Numbered from the stretch's first letter, positions 45,129 to 55,122 are shown. The stretch is 64,000 nt of DNA from Parabacteroides faecis (GCF_014647375.1 NZ_BMPB01000013.1:186001-250000), one strand, 5' to 3'. Notes: a model not told the origin generated them from the letters alone. Translations and numbers: made by a program.

Positions 45129-46327
45129 GAATTGATCCCACAAAAATCCAGTATTATTTTATCGTCTGTATATGGTAGTTCTTTGAATTCCTTGTGTGCC
45201 ACCATAAAGACAACGATATCCGCTTTTTCATAAGCTACCTTATAATCGGTGAGCTTGAAGACCTTATGTTCCTTTACATTCGGTTCGACCACCAGGATAT
45301 CGGCATTATTGTGACTTTGCATCACTTTGGTCGTGATATATTTGGCAGGTGATTCCCTCAGATCATCTATATTAGGCTTGAAAGCCAGCCCCATCATGGC
45401 AACGACAGGCTTCCGGTGATGCTGTAATTCAAACTTCAACATCTCTTTTTCTATCTTTTCTGCACACCAGAAAGCCTTATAATTATTTATCTCCCGTGCC
45501 TTGGCGATCAGTTGCGATTCGTAGGGGAACTCGGCAGTGATGAAATAAGGATCGACGGCAATGCAATGACCGCCTACACCGGCTCCCGGCTGCAGGATAT
45601 TCACACGGGGATGCTTGTTTGCCAGTTCGATCAGTTTCCAGACATTGATACCCGCTTTATCGCAGATAAGCGACAACTCGTTAGCGAATGCGATCTGTAC
45701 GTCGCGTGAGGAGTTCTCGGTTAGTTTACACATTTCAGCAGTTTTGGAGTTCGTCTTATGCAACGTACCTTTCACGAAGCGGCTGTAGAATCCGACAGCC
45801 GCTTCCGTCGACTCTTCATTGATACCCCCGATAACCCGGTCGTTGTGCACCAATTCATAAATCACATTTCCCGGAAGTACCCGCTCCGGGCAATAAGCGA
45901 TAAATATATTATCTTTCAGCTCCGGGCGGAGTGAGAATATCAGTTGTGTCATTTTTTCCGTCGTTCCTACAGGCGACGTCGATTCGATCACAAACAGATC
46001 CTCTTTTTTCAATAACGGGATGACAGACCGGGTCGCTGTTTCCACATACGAAATATCCGGTTCATGGTTCCCTTTGAATGGTGTCGGTACAACGATCAGG
46101 TAGACATCGCTCACCTCCGGTTCGACTGAAGCTTTCAGATGGCCTGAAGCCACTACCTGCTGACAAAGTTCCTGCAGTCCCGGTTCGACGATATGTATTT
46201 CCCCTTTGTTTGTCATCTCTACAACCTGAGGGTTAATGTCTACTCCAATTACCTCGATGCCGTTTTCGGCTGCTATTATTGCTGTGGGAAGACCTATATA
46301 ACCTAATCCCATAAAACATGCTTTCAT
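45125..46327 (-). CDS. wecC: UDP-N-acetyl-D-mannosaminuronate dehydrogenase
   Basis: A 400-residue member of the UDP-glucose/UDP-ManNAc dehydrogenase family. NAD binding is shown by CFMGLGYIGLPTAIIAAENG. WecC-type marks are IHIVEPGLQEL, FVIESTSPVGTTEKM, YCPERVLPGN, LTENSSRDVQIAFANELSLI and the active Cys in GVGGHCIAVDPYF. It oxidises UDP-ManNAc to UDP-ManNAcA in two steps. WecB at 35410 makes its substrate. It lies 16 bp after the WecA-like gene. Confidence 0.93.
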   Translation of the reverse strand: MKACFMGLGYIGLPTAIIAAENGIEVIGVDINPQVVEMTNKGEIHIVEPGLQELCQQVVASGHLKASVEPEVSDVYLIVVPTPFKGNHEPDISYVETATRSVIPLLKKEDLFVIESTSPVGTTEKMTQLIFSLRPELKDNIFIAYCPERVLPGNVIYELVHNDRVIGGINEESTEAAVGFYSRFVKGTLHKTNSKTAEMCKLTENSSRDVQIAFANELSLICDKAGINVWKLIELANKHPRVNILQPGAGVGGHCIAVDPYFITAEFPYESQLIAKAREINNYKAFWCAEKIEKEMLKFELQHHRKPVVAMMGLAFKPNIDDLRESPAKYITTKVMQSHNNADILVVEPNVKEHKVFKLTDYKVAYEKADIVVFMVAHKEFKELPYTDDKIILDFCGINS

Positions 46328-46343
46328 AATTTAAATGATCCTT

Positions 46344-47471
46344 TTAAATGATTTTCTTTTTTTTCAACGAATTCTTTTTGTTTTGTATTTTATCCAGACA
46401 AACGTTCAGAGCCGTCCAGATCACTATATCTCCAATAAATAGAATATTGATATTTATATAAGGGGCCAGTACGATATTCAAACAGCTGAATGCCCATGAA
46501 ATTGCCAGGATATAGAGTAGTGCCTTGTGGGGGCTGCACCCTATTTCCAGGAATTTATGGTGTATATGATTTTTATCGGGTGAAAACAGGCTTTTACGTC
46601 TTCGGAACCGGATCAGCATGACCCGTATTACATCGAACATCGGAACGATCAATGTCGAAAATGAAATAAGGATGGCGCTGGTGGTATAAGGAGAGATGTC
46701 CGGGGTATACGCCGCATAACTGATACAGAGAAAAGCCAGGATATACCCCAGGGTCAGGCTTCCGGTATCCCCCATAAATATCTTCCTTCCGTGTTCCGCC
46801 TGTCCGAACACATTATAATAGAAAAAGGGGATCAGTACGCCCAGTGTTGAGAAAGACAACATCGCATACGACCACATATGTTGATGTAGAAACAAAGACC
46901 CTAATATCAGCAAGGCAGTCCCACTTAATCCGGATGCCAACCCGTCGATACCGTCTATCAGATTGATTGCATTCGTAATAAAAACGATTGCAAAGATAGT
47001 CAGCGGCATACCGATCCAGGGGGCCAGTTCATAGATACCGAAAAGACCGTAAAAGTCATTGATCCACAATCCGGAAAGTGGGAGTAGGGAGGCTGCTAGA
47101 ATTTGTACGATGAATTTGGTATGGTATCGCAGACCTATCAGATCGTCTTTGATACCGGCCAGATAGAGTACGATCAGTCCGCAGGTAAGTAAATAGAAAT
47201 CGGGAGTGATATGCGGAGTGATATTTTGAGGAATTTTCAACCCGTATAAATACCCCAGATACGAGATCGCGGAAACGAAAGCCAGCGAGAATAAGATAGT
47301 CGGTGCAAATGAAATCCCTCCCAGACGGGGGATAGCACCCGTGTGTATTTTTCGTTCGTTAGGCATATCAAAGAGTCTTTTTGTCAAAGCCACGATCAAT
47401 ATGCGTGGAATGATCAGCATAGATAAGACTACTGATATGATAAAGGCCATTAAAATCAAGACATATATCAT
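46344..47471 (-). CDS. WecA-like polyprenyl-phosphate sugar-1-phosphate transferase
   Basis: A 375-residue integral membrane enzyme of the MraY/WecA/TagO family with about ten helices. The marks are NERKIHTGAIPRLGGISFAPT, the Asp pair in LAGIKDDLIGLRYHTKF, FITNAINLIDGIDGLASGLSG and the HIHH motif in FSPDKNHIHHKFLEIG. It starts repeat-unit synthesis by moving GlcNAc-1-P or a related sugar phosphate to undecaprenyl phosphate at the inner membrane. It is first in the minus operon, so the control region of that operon is 47472-47985. I find no full -7 box in that region in this orientation. Confidence 0.92.
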   Translation of the reverse strand: MIYVLILMAFIISVVLSMLIIPRILIVALTKRLFDMPNERKIHTGAIPRLGGISFAPTILFSLAFVSAISYLGYLYGLKIPQNITPHITPDFYLLTCGLIVLYLAGIKDDLIGLRYHTKFIVQILAASLLPLSGLWINDFYGLFGIYELAPWIGMPLTIFAIVFITNAINLIDGIDGLASGLSGTALLILGSLFLHQHMWSYAMLSFSTLGVLIPFFYYNVFGQAEHGRKIFMGDTGSLTLGYILAFLCISYAAYTPDISPYTTSAILISFSTLIVPMFDVIRVMLIRFRRRKSLFSPDKNHIHHKFLEIGCSPHKALLYILAISWAFSCLNIVLAPYININILFIGDIVIWTALNVCLDKIQNKKNSLKKKKII

Positions 47472-47503
47472 TTGCGTTTGAAGTTAAGTTATACGACAAT
47501 GTT

Positions 47504-47528
47504 CGTCAGTCCCATCTGGTCACTGACG
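47504..47528. promoter_or_regulatory. Hairpin just upstream of the WecA-like gene
   Basis: CGTCAGT at 47504-47510 pairs with ACTGACG at 47522-47528 with an 11-base loop, 33 bp from the start codon. It would form in the leader RNA of the minus operon and could affect translation or transcript extension. Confidence 0.4.
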
Positions 47529-47815
47529 TTTATTCATTCTGTTTTTTGTTTAGTCGCTATATAAACAGAAGATTCCTTGATTCGTTCACAAATAGGAGGT
47601 CAATTACTCTATTTTAACTATGAATATCAATGCTTTGGAAGGCTCAAAAAAGAAAGACCTGTGTTTGGGAAGCTATAATTTTCATTTTCAGTTCTCATTA
47701 GAAGATGTATTTTTCATAAATGATAAATGAATCTAAATTCGAAAAAAAGATTAAAGAGCATACAGTTGCAGAATGAGTCGTTTTTACTCTCCGAAAAGAC
47801 CCTCGAAAATGACCG

Positions 47816-47882
47816 AAAAACCTGTTTAAAGGCGTATAAAAGGGCTTGTATCTGTAGATTTTGAGCTAAAAAACAGGTTTTT
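47816..47882. promoter_or_regulatory. Long-range inverted repeat in the shared control region
   Basis: AAAAACCTGTTT (47816-47827) and its complement AAACAGGTTTTT (47871-47882) are separated by 43 bases. On the minus strand it would lie in a long leader if the minus operon is read from the promoter segment. Both arms end in A or T runs, so a terminator or attenuator role is possible. Confidence 0.35.
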
Positions 47883-47953
47883 GTATATTTCTGATAACCT
47901 GTGTGTTAATAAATCGGATATGCCTTGTAGCTACTTCTCGATAGGGGTGAAAA

Positions 47954-47985
47954 TGACGAATTTAAACGATCGTTTATTCTCGCCA
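47954..47985. promoter_or_regulatory. Left 32-bp dyad flanking the capsule promoter
   Basis: The two halves of this site agree at 12 of 16 positions around the centre at 47969/47970. The core TAAACGATCGTTTA (47963-47976) is a perfect palindrome, and the outer arm TGAC...GCCA is near-perfect. With its partner at 48104-48135 it encloses the promoter. Read outward-in, both sites share AATGAC, six bases, then AAACGATCGTTT. Confidence 0.65.
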
Positions 47986-48068
47986 TTATTTAGTTTTTTT
48001 TAAGTGTTAAATTTAAGCATTAAAAGATTCATTATACCTTGTCTAACAAGGCATGATGAATTTTTTAT

Positions 48069-48100
48069 TTTGTTTGTTCGGAAATTAATGCATACTTTTG
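48069..48100 (+). promoter_or_regulatory. Promoter of the plus-strand polysaccharide operon
   Basis: The -33 box TTTG (48069-48072), a 20-bp spacer and the -7 box TACTTTTG (48093-48100) match the Bacteroides consensus fully. Transcription would begin near 48107, giving a leader of about 240 bases before the start codon at 48348. The promoter lies wholly between the two dyads, and its start point falls inside the right dyad. Confidence 0.8.
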
Positions 48101-48103
48101 CGG

Positions 48104-48135
48104 TGACTAAAAAAAACGATCGTTTTTCCTAGTCA
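48104..48135. promoter_or_regulatory. Right 32-bp dyad overlapping the transcription start
   Basis: TGACTA (48104-48109) and TAGTCA (48130-48135) flank an A run, the CGATCG core centred at 48119/48120, and a T run; the halves agree at 14 of 16 positions. Its centre is exactly 150 bp from that of the left dyad. It covers the expected start of transcription, so a protein bound here could block the promoter; recombination here with the left site would flip the promoter. Confidence 0.7.
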
Positions 48136-48140
48136 TTATC

Positions 48141-48166
48141 GTCGTTACAGCTTTGTGACTGACGAC
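48141..48166 (+). promoter_or_regulatory. Leader hairpin after the capsule promoter
   Basis: GTCGTTA pairs with TGACGAC in the 5' leader of the plus operon. A second small hairpin (ATCACC/GGTGAT, 48217-48233) follows. Neither is followed by a T run, so they are not simple terminators. Confidence 0.35.
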
Positions 48167-48347
48167 CTTCTGTGTATCAATTATATAACTAGTATTAATG
48201 TCCTATCTTTTGATAATCACCACTTCGGTGATTCCAATATTACACCCGTTTTTGAAATTCTCCGGTGTTTGGTAATAGCTTTCAGAGTTATTGCTCTGAT
48301 ATATCTATGCTTTCCGGGAAATTCGTAACCATATTCATACCCTTCTT

Positions 48348-50288
48348 ATGACAATGAACTATCATTATATAAGTTTACAGCATTTTTTTTCTCGTCTGAT
48401 AACAATGAGATACATTAATAAGTGGATTATTTTTTGGTTTGACTTGCTCATTTCGTTGTCAGTTTCATTGATTGGAGTATTAGGACTTTTTTCCTTTTTA
48501 CGTATCCCATACACCCAGGCGGATGTTTTGAAAGGTGCATTTGCTTCTTTAATAGGAAGTTTGATCGCTTTTTTCACGTTTAAGGTGTATCATGGGGTAA
48601 TTCGCCATTCCACCTTGCGTGGTTTATGGAGGATTTGGGGAGTTGCTGTATTGAAATCAATTGTCCTGTGTACGTTGCTTTTGGTCTTAAAAGCTTCGTT
48701 TACTCCCAAGGTTTATCTGGTCGGATTGTTTATCGATTGTGTTCTGACAATGTTGATGTTGGTCACCTTTCGCATTTTCATTGTGAACATGTATAATATG
48801 GTATTGCTGCAGTTCGGTAAAAAGCGAAAACAGGTGTTGGTCTATGGTACCGGTGATGAAAGTGTTATGATCGCTTCGACTGCAACCCGACATATTTTTG
48901 TTCAGGATTATTGTATAACCGGCTTCCTTACCTTCAACAAAGAGAAAAGGAATTTCCGCATCGCCGAATTGCCTGTTTATCAGGTTGCCTCTCGTGAAGA
49001 CCTTTTGAAGTTAGTAAACCGGAACTCTTTGGACGGAATACTTTTCCCTAATCTGAAAACAGTACAGTATGAGAAAGAACGGTTGATCCGTTTCTGTGAA
49101 CAGATCTCTTTGCATACTCTGGTGGTTCCCGAGATGGAAGAGGTTCATAACGGAACGATAAAACGGTCTATCCGTGACATAAAGATTGAAGACTTGTTGG
49201 GACGTGATGAGATCAAGATCAACATGCAGGAGATAGCTTGCTTGTTGGAGAATAAGGTGATACTGGTTACAGGTGCAGCCGGTAGTATCGGTAGTGAAAT
49301 TTGCCGTCAGCTAGCTCATTTCCCTATTTGTAAATTGATTTGTTTTGATTCAGCCGAAACTCCGATGCATAATTTGCGTTTGGAACTGGAAGATAAGTAT
49401 CCTAACCTGAGTTTTGTTCCTGTGATAGGAGATGTCCGCTGCGAAGATCGTTTGGACTATGTTTTCCGAAAATGGCATCCGCATATCGTATTCCATGCTG
49501 CTGCGTATAAGCATGTGCCGTTGATGGAGGAGAATCCTTGTGAGGCAGTGCGGGTTAATGTTTATGGAACACGGTTGGTTGCAGATGCTGCCGTAAAGTA
49601 CGGAGTTGAAAAGTTTGTAATGATTAGTACGGATAAAGCAGTGAATCCGACTAATATTATGGGGTGTAGCAAACGGCTGGCTGAAATTTATGTACAGAGC
49701 TTGAGTTTGGCTATTATAAAAGGTGAAGTACAGGGGGACACAAAATTTATAACGACCCGTTTCGGTAATGTTTTGGGTAGTAATGGTTCTGTCATACCTC
49801 GTTTCCGTGAGCAAATTAATAATGGAGGTCCGGTTACTGTAACTCATCCTGATATAATTCGTTATTTTATGACTATCCCAGAGGCGTGTCGGTTGGTGTT
49901 GGAAGCTGGTACGATGGGGAATGGAGGAGAGATATTTGTATTTGACATGGGGCAACCTGTGAAGATTGCAGATTTGGCTCGACGGATGATAGAACTTTCA
50001 GGTATGAGAGTCGGGGAGGATATTGAGATAGAGTATACGGGATTGCGCCCTGGCGAGAAATTGTATGAAGAGCTTTTAAGTCATAAGGAAAATACAAAAG
50101 AAACTCTCCACGAAAAAATTCGAATTGCTGATGTTAGAGAATATAACTATCAAGATGTGATAAGATGTGTCAATGTTTTGTCTAATCTTTCCCTGAATGT
50201 AGAAATAGTTGATATGGTGAGAGGAATGAAAAGCTTTGTTCCTGAGTTTAAGAGTCAGAATTCAGAATTTGAAAAGTTGGATAAGTAG
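48348..50288 (+). CDS. Membrane-bound NDP-sugar 4,6-dehydratase (CapD/PglF type)
   Basis: A 646-residue protein with four or so N-terminal membrane helices (about residues 25-155) and a CoA-binding-like linker domain (about 160-290). A cytoplasmic SDR domain follows: NAD binding by ILVTGAAGSIGSEICRQLAH, then MISTDKAVNPTNIMGCSKRLAE, FITTRFGNVLGSNGSVIPRFREQI and GLRPGEKLYEELL. Family members convert UDP-GlcNAc to its 4-keto-6-deoxy form, the first step toward bacillosamine, FucNAc4N or QuiNAc. It is first in the plus operon. A later in-frame ATG at 48408 exists, but relatives have a similar leader, so I keep 48348. The PglC- and PglD-like genes downstream fit a Pgl-type sugar. Confidence 0.92.
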   Translation: MTMNYHYISLQHFFSRLITMRYINKWIIFWFDLLISLSVSLIGVLGLFSFLRIPYTQADVLKGAFASLIGSLIAFFTFKVYHGVIRHSTLRGLWRIWGVAVLKSIVLCTLLLVLKASFTPKVYLVGLFIDCVLTMLMLVTFRIFIVNMYNMVLLQFGKKRKQVLVYGTGDESVMIASTATRHIFVQDYCITGFLTFNKEKRNFRIAELPVYQVASREDLLKLVNRNSLDGILFPNLKTVQYEKERLIRFCEQISLHTLVVPEMEEVHNGTIKRSIRDIKIEDLLGRDEIKINMQEIACLLENKVILVTGAAGSIGSEICRQLAHFPICKLICFDSAETPMHNLRLELEDKYPNLSFVPVIGDVRCEDRLDYVFRKWHPHIVFHAAAYKHVPLMEENPCEAVRVNVYGTRLVADAAVKYGVEKFVMISTDKAVNPTNIMGCSKRLAEIYVQSLSLAIIKGEVQGDTKFITTRFGNVLGSNGSVIPRFREQINNGGPVTVTHPDIIRYFMTIPEACRLVLEAGTMGNGGEIFVFDMGQPVKIADLARRMIELSGMRVGEDIEIEYTGLRPGEKLYEELLSHKENTKETLHEKIRIADVREYNYQDVIRCVNVLSNLSLNVEIVDMVRGMKSFVPEFKSQNSEFEKLDK

Positions 50289-50297
50289 TAGTAATAT

Positions 50298-51614
50298 ATG
50301 AATATAGCAATTGTTGGTACAGGTTATGTGGGGCTTGTTTCAGGAGCCTGTTTTTCAGAGATGGGAATAGATGTCACTTGTGTAGATATTGATGAAAACA
50401 AAATTACGAAGTTATTAAATGGTGAGATGCCTATCTATGAACCAGGTTTGGATGATTTAGTTACACGTAATGTGAAGGCCGACCGTCTTCATTTTACAAC
50501 AGATTTGACCTCTTGTTTGGATAAGGTGGAAATAGTCTTTAGTGCGGTGGGGACACCTCCGGACGAAGATGGAAGTGCCGATTTAAAATATGTACTGGAA
50601 GTAGCCCGTACGGTGGGACGTCATATTAAAAAGCATGTCGTATTAGTGACAAAGAGTACAGTGCCTGTTGGTACAGCCAAAAAAGTTCGGGCAGCTGTAC
50701 AGGAAGAGTTGGATAAACGTGGGGTTGAGATAGAATTTGATGTTGCTTCTAATCCTGAATTTTTGAAAGAGGGGGCAGCTATAAAAGATTTCATGACGCC
50801 TGATCGTGTGGTAGTTGGTGTTGAAAGTGAACGGGCAAAAAAAATGATGGAGAAATTATATCGTCCTTTCACACTGAATGGCTATCCCATCCTGATCATG
50901 GATGTTCCTTCAGCTGAAATGACGAAATATGCAGCCAATGCTATGTTGGCGACCCGCATCAGCTTTATGAACGATATTGCCAATCTCTGTGAACGTATCG
51001 GAGCAAATGTAGATAATGTACGTAAAGGTATGGGGACAGATTCCCGTATCGGTAGCCGTTTCCTGTATGCCGGTTGTGGGTATGGAGGTTCTTGCTTTCC
51101 AAAGGATGTGAAAGCTCTATTGCATACAGGAATAGAAAACGGATACCACATGCGTGTTATAGAAGCTGTAGAATCGGTAAATGAAGAGCAAAAGAATATT
51201 GTATTTGATAAGTTGAGTAAGGCTTTTAATGGAGATCTGAAAGGTAAGACTGTTGCTTTGTGGGGATTGTCTTTTAAACCTGAAACAGACGACATGCGTG
51301 AAGCTCCTGCGTTGGTTGTGATTGATAAGCTTTTGAAAGCAGGTGCTGTGATTAATGTATTCGATCCTATTGCCATGGATGAAACAAAGCGTAGGATAGG
51401 GGATGTAGTCACTTATTGTAAGGATATGTATGAAGCGGTGATTGATGCAGATGCTATCGCTTTGATGACGGAGTGGAAACAATTCCGTATGCCCAGTTGG
51501 GCTATTATTCGTAAAGCCATGAAGAATTACGTGGTTGTGGATGGGCGGAATATCTACGATGGTGAAGAATTGAAAGAGTTAGGTTTTATTTATTCGAGAA
51601 TCGGACAGAAATGA
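50298..51614 (+). CDS. UDP-glucose 6-dehydrogenase
   Basis: A 438-residue cytoplasmic enzyme that oxidises UDP-glucose to UDP-glucuronate with two NAD. The marks are [66 protein letters not shown], the active Cys in [14 protein letters not shown] and [16 protein letters not shown]. It lies 9 bp after the dehydratase and overlaps the next gene by 4 bp. The next enzyme uses its product. Confidence 0.96.
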   Translation: MNIAIVGTGYVGLVSGACFSEMGIDVTCVDIDENKITKLLNGEMPIYEPGLDDLVTRNVKADRLHFTTDLTSCLDKVEIVFSAVGTPPDEDGSADLKYVLEVARTVGRHIKKHVVLVTKSTVPVGTAKKVRAAVQEELDKRGVEIEFDVASNPEFLKEGAAIKDFMTPDRVVVGVESERAKKMMEKLYRPFTLNGYPILIMDVPSAEMTKYAANAMLATRISFMNDIANLCERIGANVDNVRKGMGTDSRIGSRFLYAGCGYGGSCFPKDVKALLHTGIENGYHMRVIEAVESVNEEQKNIVFDKLSKAFNGDLKGKTVALWGLSFKPETDDMREAPALVVIDKLLKAGAVINVFDPIAMDETKRRIGDVVTYCKDMYEAVIDADAIALMTEWKQFRMPSWAIIRKAMKNYVVVDGRNIYDGEELKELGFIYSRIGQK

Positions 51615-52549
51615 AACGTATATTAGTAACGGGTGGAGCCGGTTTTATCGGTTCCCATTTATGTGAACGTTTGGTAAAAGAAGGTAATGATGTGATTTGT
51701 TTGGATAATTATTTTACCGGAAGTAAGGATAATATTCGTCATCTACTACAATATGATAATTTTGAGTTGGTTCGTCACGATGTAACCTCTCCCTATTATG
51801 CCGAAGTTGATGAGATCTATAACTTGGCTTGTCCTGCATCGCCTCCTCATTATCAATATAATGCCATCAAGACAATGAAAACTTCCGTTTACGGAGCAAT
51901 GAATATGCTGGGATTGGCTAAACGGACTAAAGCAAAAATCCTACAAGCTTCGACCAGCGAAGTGTATGGTGATCCGGCTATTCATCCGCAGGTTGAATCT
52001 TATTGGGGGAATGTGAATCCAATCGGTATCCGTAGTTGCTACGATGAAGGCAAACGTGCAGCCGAAACTTTGTTTATGGATTATCATCGTCAGAACGGTG
52101 TACGGATTAAAATCATCCGTATCTTTAATACGTATGGACCTCGAATGAATCCGAATGACGGACGTGTCGTTTCTAATTTCATCGTACAAGCGTTAAAAGG
52201 TGAAGATATCACAATCTATGGGGATGGAACCCAAACCAGAAGTTTCCAATATGTAGATGATCTGATTGAAGCCATGATCCGAATGATGGCAACAGGTGAT
52301 GATTTTATCGGTCCTGTCAATACAGGAAACCCCGGGGAGTTTACGATGTTGGAATTGGCAGAGAAAGTGATAGAGTTGACCCATTCAACATCTAAGATTG
52401 TGTATTGCCCGTTACCGGATGATGATCCGAAACAACGGAAGCCAGACATTACGTTGGCAAAAGAAAAACTGGAATGGGAACCTAAAATCCGATTGGAAGA
52501 AGGATTGAAGAAAACATTTGAATATTTTGAGGATAAAATAAAAGAGTGA
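51611..52549 (+). CDS. UDP-glucuronate decarboxylase (UDP-xylose synthase)
   Basis: A 312-residue SDR enzyme. The NAD site is [18 protein letters not shown]. The UXS marks are [31 protein letters not shown] and the Tyr-Lys pair in [13 protein letters not shown], plus [21 protein letters not shown]. It converts UDP-GlcA to UDP-xylose through a 4-keto intermediate. Directly coupled to the dehydrogenase by ATGA overlap, so the plus polymer probably contains xylose or a sugar made from it. Confidence 0.95.
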   Translation: MKRILVTGGAGFIGSHLCERLVKEGNDVICLDNYFTGSKDNIRHLLQYDNFELVRHDVTSPYYAEVDEIYNLACPASPPHYQYNAIKTMKTSVYGAMNMLGLAKRTKAKILQASTSEVYGDPAIHPQVESYWGNVNPIGIRSCYDEGKRAAETLFMDYHRQNGVRIKIIRIFNTYGPRMNPNDGRVVSNFIVQALKGEDITIYGDGTQTRSFQYVDDLIEAMIRMMATGDDFIGPVNTGNPGEFTMLELAEKVIELTHSTSKIVYCPLPDDDPKQRKPDITLAKEKLEWEPKIRLEEGLKKTFEYFEDKIKE

Positions 52550-52589
52550 TACTTTTTAGGTAAAAGATTTATTCCCTTATTAAAATTAC

Positions 52590-54044
52590 ATGAGTGATTC
52601 ATTAAAACATCAAGCCGTAAAAGGCGTAATATGGAGTGCTATTGAACGGTTTTCCGTACAAGGGATACAGTTTGTGTTAACTATTATTATCGCTCGTTTG
52701 GTATTGCCGGCTGATTATGGATTGATAGCCATGCTGAATATCTTTTTGGCTATTGCCCAAGTTTTTGTGGATAGTGGTTTCTCGAATGCGTTGATACAAA
52801 AAAAGGATCGTACAGAAACAGATTTTTCTACGGTTTTCTATTTCAATATCTTTATTTCGGTAGTTTTTTATTTGCTCCTGTATTTTAGTGCACCTTACAT
52901 CTCGTCTTTTTATAAAGAACCAAGTTTGTCTCTGATAACACGTTGGATAGGATTGAATATTATTATATCAGGTTTATCCATTGTACAACGGGCTAAGTTG
53001 ACTATCAATGTCGACTTCAAAAAACAAGCTAAAGTTTCTTTTACAGCCGTATTAGTTAGCGGAATAATCGGGATTATATTGGCATATAAAGGTTGGGGGG
53101 TATGGGCGTTGGTAATCCAGACATTATCAAGCAGTCTATTAAATACATTATTATTATGGATATTTGCTAAATGGATTCCTAAATGGGTATTTTCAAGAGA
53201 ATCCTTTTACATTTTATTTTCATTTGGTTCTAAATTGCTCTTATCCGGGTTATTACATACAATTTATATGAACTTGTATAGCTTGGTGATAGGACGTCGA
53301 TATTCTTCTGTAGATGTAGGTTTTTATAATAGAGCGTACCAATTTGCTAATTTCCCTTCTATAAATATAGTGGGAATTATTAATAGGGTAATTTTCCCAA
53401 TACAGTGTGAAATGCAAGATGATAGTGAACGCCTTAGAATATCTTTTATCAATTACTTGAGAATGTCTTGTTTTATTATATTTCCATTAATGATTATTGC
53501 GGCGGTTTTATCTAAACCACTAATATTATTATTGCTGACAGATAAATGGCTTCCAGCTGCTAAATTGCTATCCATATTGTGTTTTGCTTATATGTGGTAT
53601 CCAGTAATGGTTGTCAATAATCAGATATTGAATGTAAAAGGTCATTCTGACTATTTTTTGCGTGCAGAAATTCTTAAAAAGATAATTGCGATTACTATAC
53701 TGTTTGTAACTTTATCTTTTGGAGTACAAATATTATGCTGGGGAATTGTTATATATAATTTCTTTGATATGATAATTATTATCTATTATTCCAAGAAAGT
53801 AATCTATGTAAAATATAGTGAACAAGTTCGTTATATAATGCCTTTATTTTTAATCTCATTATTAACTGGGGGAACAGTTTATTTGAGTACATGTTTTTTT
53901 GATGGAGATTTATTAGGCCAATTAATAATAGGGAGCCTCATTGGATTATTAGTTTATATATTGGCCTGCTTTATTTTTAGAATGCAAGAAATAGATCAAA
54001 TAGTATTGATAATAAAAAAGTTATATATAGAATGTACAAAGTAA
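52590..54044 (+). CDS. Wzx/WzxC-type flippase
   Basis: A 484-residue membrane protein with about 14 helices, of the lipopolysaccharide/teichoic acid flippase group (WzxC/AmsL-like). The start AVKGVIWSAIERFSVQGIQFVLTIIIARLVLP is diagnostic; VFVDSGFSNALIQKKDRTETDFSTVF follows. It is not close in sequence to the flippase at 43722, which supports two separate repeat-unit pathways. From about its middle on, the operon becomes clearly more AT-rich. It overlaps the next gene by 13 bp. Confidence 0.93.
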   Translation: MSDSLKHQAVKGVIWSAIERFSVQGIQFVLTIIIARLVLPADYGLIAMLNIFLAIAQVFVDSGFSNALIQKKDRTETDFSTVFYFNIFISVVFYLLLYFSAPYISSFYKEPSLSLITRWIGLNIIISGLSIVQRAKLTINVDFKKQAKVSFTAVLVSGIIGIILAYKGWGVWALVIQTLSSSLLNTLLLWIFAKWIPKWVFSRESFYILFSFGSKLLLSGLLHTIYMNLYSLVIGRRYSSVDVGFYNRAYQFANFPSINIVGIINRVIFPIQCEMQDDSERLRISFINYLRMSCFIIFPLMIIAAVLSKPLILLLLTDKWLPAAKLLSILCFAYMWYPVMVVNNQILNVKGHSDYFLRAEILKKIIAITILFVTLSFGVQILCWGIVIYNFFDMIIIIYYSKKVIYVKYSEQVRYIMPLFLISLLTGGTVYLSTCFFDGDLLGQLIIGSLIGLLVYILACFIFRMQEIDQIVLIIKKLYIECTK

Positions 54045-55027
54045 CCTTGTCCATGCCGATATACAATGTGGCTCCGTATGTGGAGCGTGCATTGCTTTCT
54101 GCATTGAACCAAACATTTGAAAGTATCGAATTTTTATTAGTGGACGATCGAGGAACCGATAACAGCATGGAGATTGTTCGTAGGATCATCAAAGACCATC
54201 CAAGAGGAAAAGATGTTCGTATTATAGAGCATCCACATAATATAGGTACGGGGGCTACAAAAAATACAGCTATAGACAATGCTCAGGGAGAGTTTCTGTT
54301 TTTCATGGATAGTGATGATGAGATTACCCCGGGTTGTATACAGGTGTTATATGATAAGATGATTGAGTGTCCTGTTGATTTTGTCGCTGGATCTATGTGT
54401 GAGGTCATAAATGATAGTAAAACTATAGATAGGGTTTTAATGGACACTACTCGAAAGGGAGAATTTGCTTTATCTACTTATATTTATAAAGATAGAAAGT
54501 ATTTCCCCATAATGCTTTGGAATAAATTGTATAATTTAAAATTTCTTCGCATAAATCATATTCGGTGTTATGATACTCATTTAAATGAAGATGATATTTT
54601 TAGCTTACACCTTTCTTATTATGTAAGAAGTTTTTCTTTTACTTCAAAAATAACTTTGAGATATTTTAGAAGAGATAGTTCAACTACAGGTAATACTAAT
54701 TTGATTAATACAGAAAGAATTATAAGGCAGGAAAAGGATATAGTTATAGAATTGAATAAGTATTTAAAAATGTATAATAAGGAAAGTGTATATCCTTATT
54801 ATTTATCATTTGTTATAAGAGTATTATTCTTTTTGTGTTTTAGATTTGTTAAATATAGGTGTACGAGTGATCTTGAAAAGAAAAATTTTGTAGATAGTTT
54901 ATATTTATTAGATATAAAGAATTGGGAAGTATTAAGATTTATGCATAAAGACATCAAAACACTGATGGCTTTTGTGTATTTAATGTTTCCATATAAAATA
55001 AAAAAAATTATTAGTAGATATTATTGA
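54032..55027 (+). CDS. GT2-family glycosyltransferase
   Basis: A 331-residue GT-A enzyme: VTLSMPIYNVAPYVERALLSAL, IEFLLVDDRGTDNSMEIV, GTGATKNTAIDNAQGEFLFFMDSDDE (DxD-type metal site), PVDFVAGSMCEV. The C-terminal third is Lys/Tyr-rich and has hydrophobic stretches. The donor sugar is unknown. The gene is very AT-rich. Confidence 0.88.
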   Translation: MYKVTLSMPIYNVAPYVERALLSALNQTFESIEFLLVDDRGTDNSMEIVRRIIKDHPRGKDVRIIEHPHNIGTGATKNTAIDNAQGEFLFFMDSDDEITPGCIQVLYDKMIECPVDFVAGSMCEVINDSKTIDRVLMDTTRKGEFALSTYIYKDRKYFPIMLWNKLYNLKFLRINHIRCYDTHLNEDDIFSLHLSYYVRSFSFTSKITLRYFRRDSSTTGNTNLINTERIIRQEKDIVIELNKYLKMYNKESVYPYYLSFVIRVLFFLCFRFVKYRCTSDLEKKNFVDSLYLLDIKNWEVLRFMHKDIKTLMAFVYLMFPYKIKKIISRYY

Positions 55028-55122
55028 GTTTATAGATAAGATATTTTATAGTTGTGTTTATGTTTTGATATATAGATGTATACGTTTGTAATATAAGAGT
55101 AGTATATTTTATTTATCTTGTT

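Noticed and set aside
47503-48165. Shared 9-mer GACTGACGA in the leaders of both divergent operons
   Set aside because: One copy lies about 32 bases and the other about 190 bases from its start codon. A 9-base match in regions of this size is weak evidence for a common element.
52590-54044. Recent duplication of one flippase gene to give the other (43722 and 52590)
   Set aside because: The two belong to different branches of the Wzx superfamily and share no recognisable long segment, so a recent duplication is not supported.
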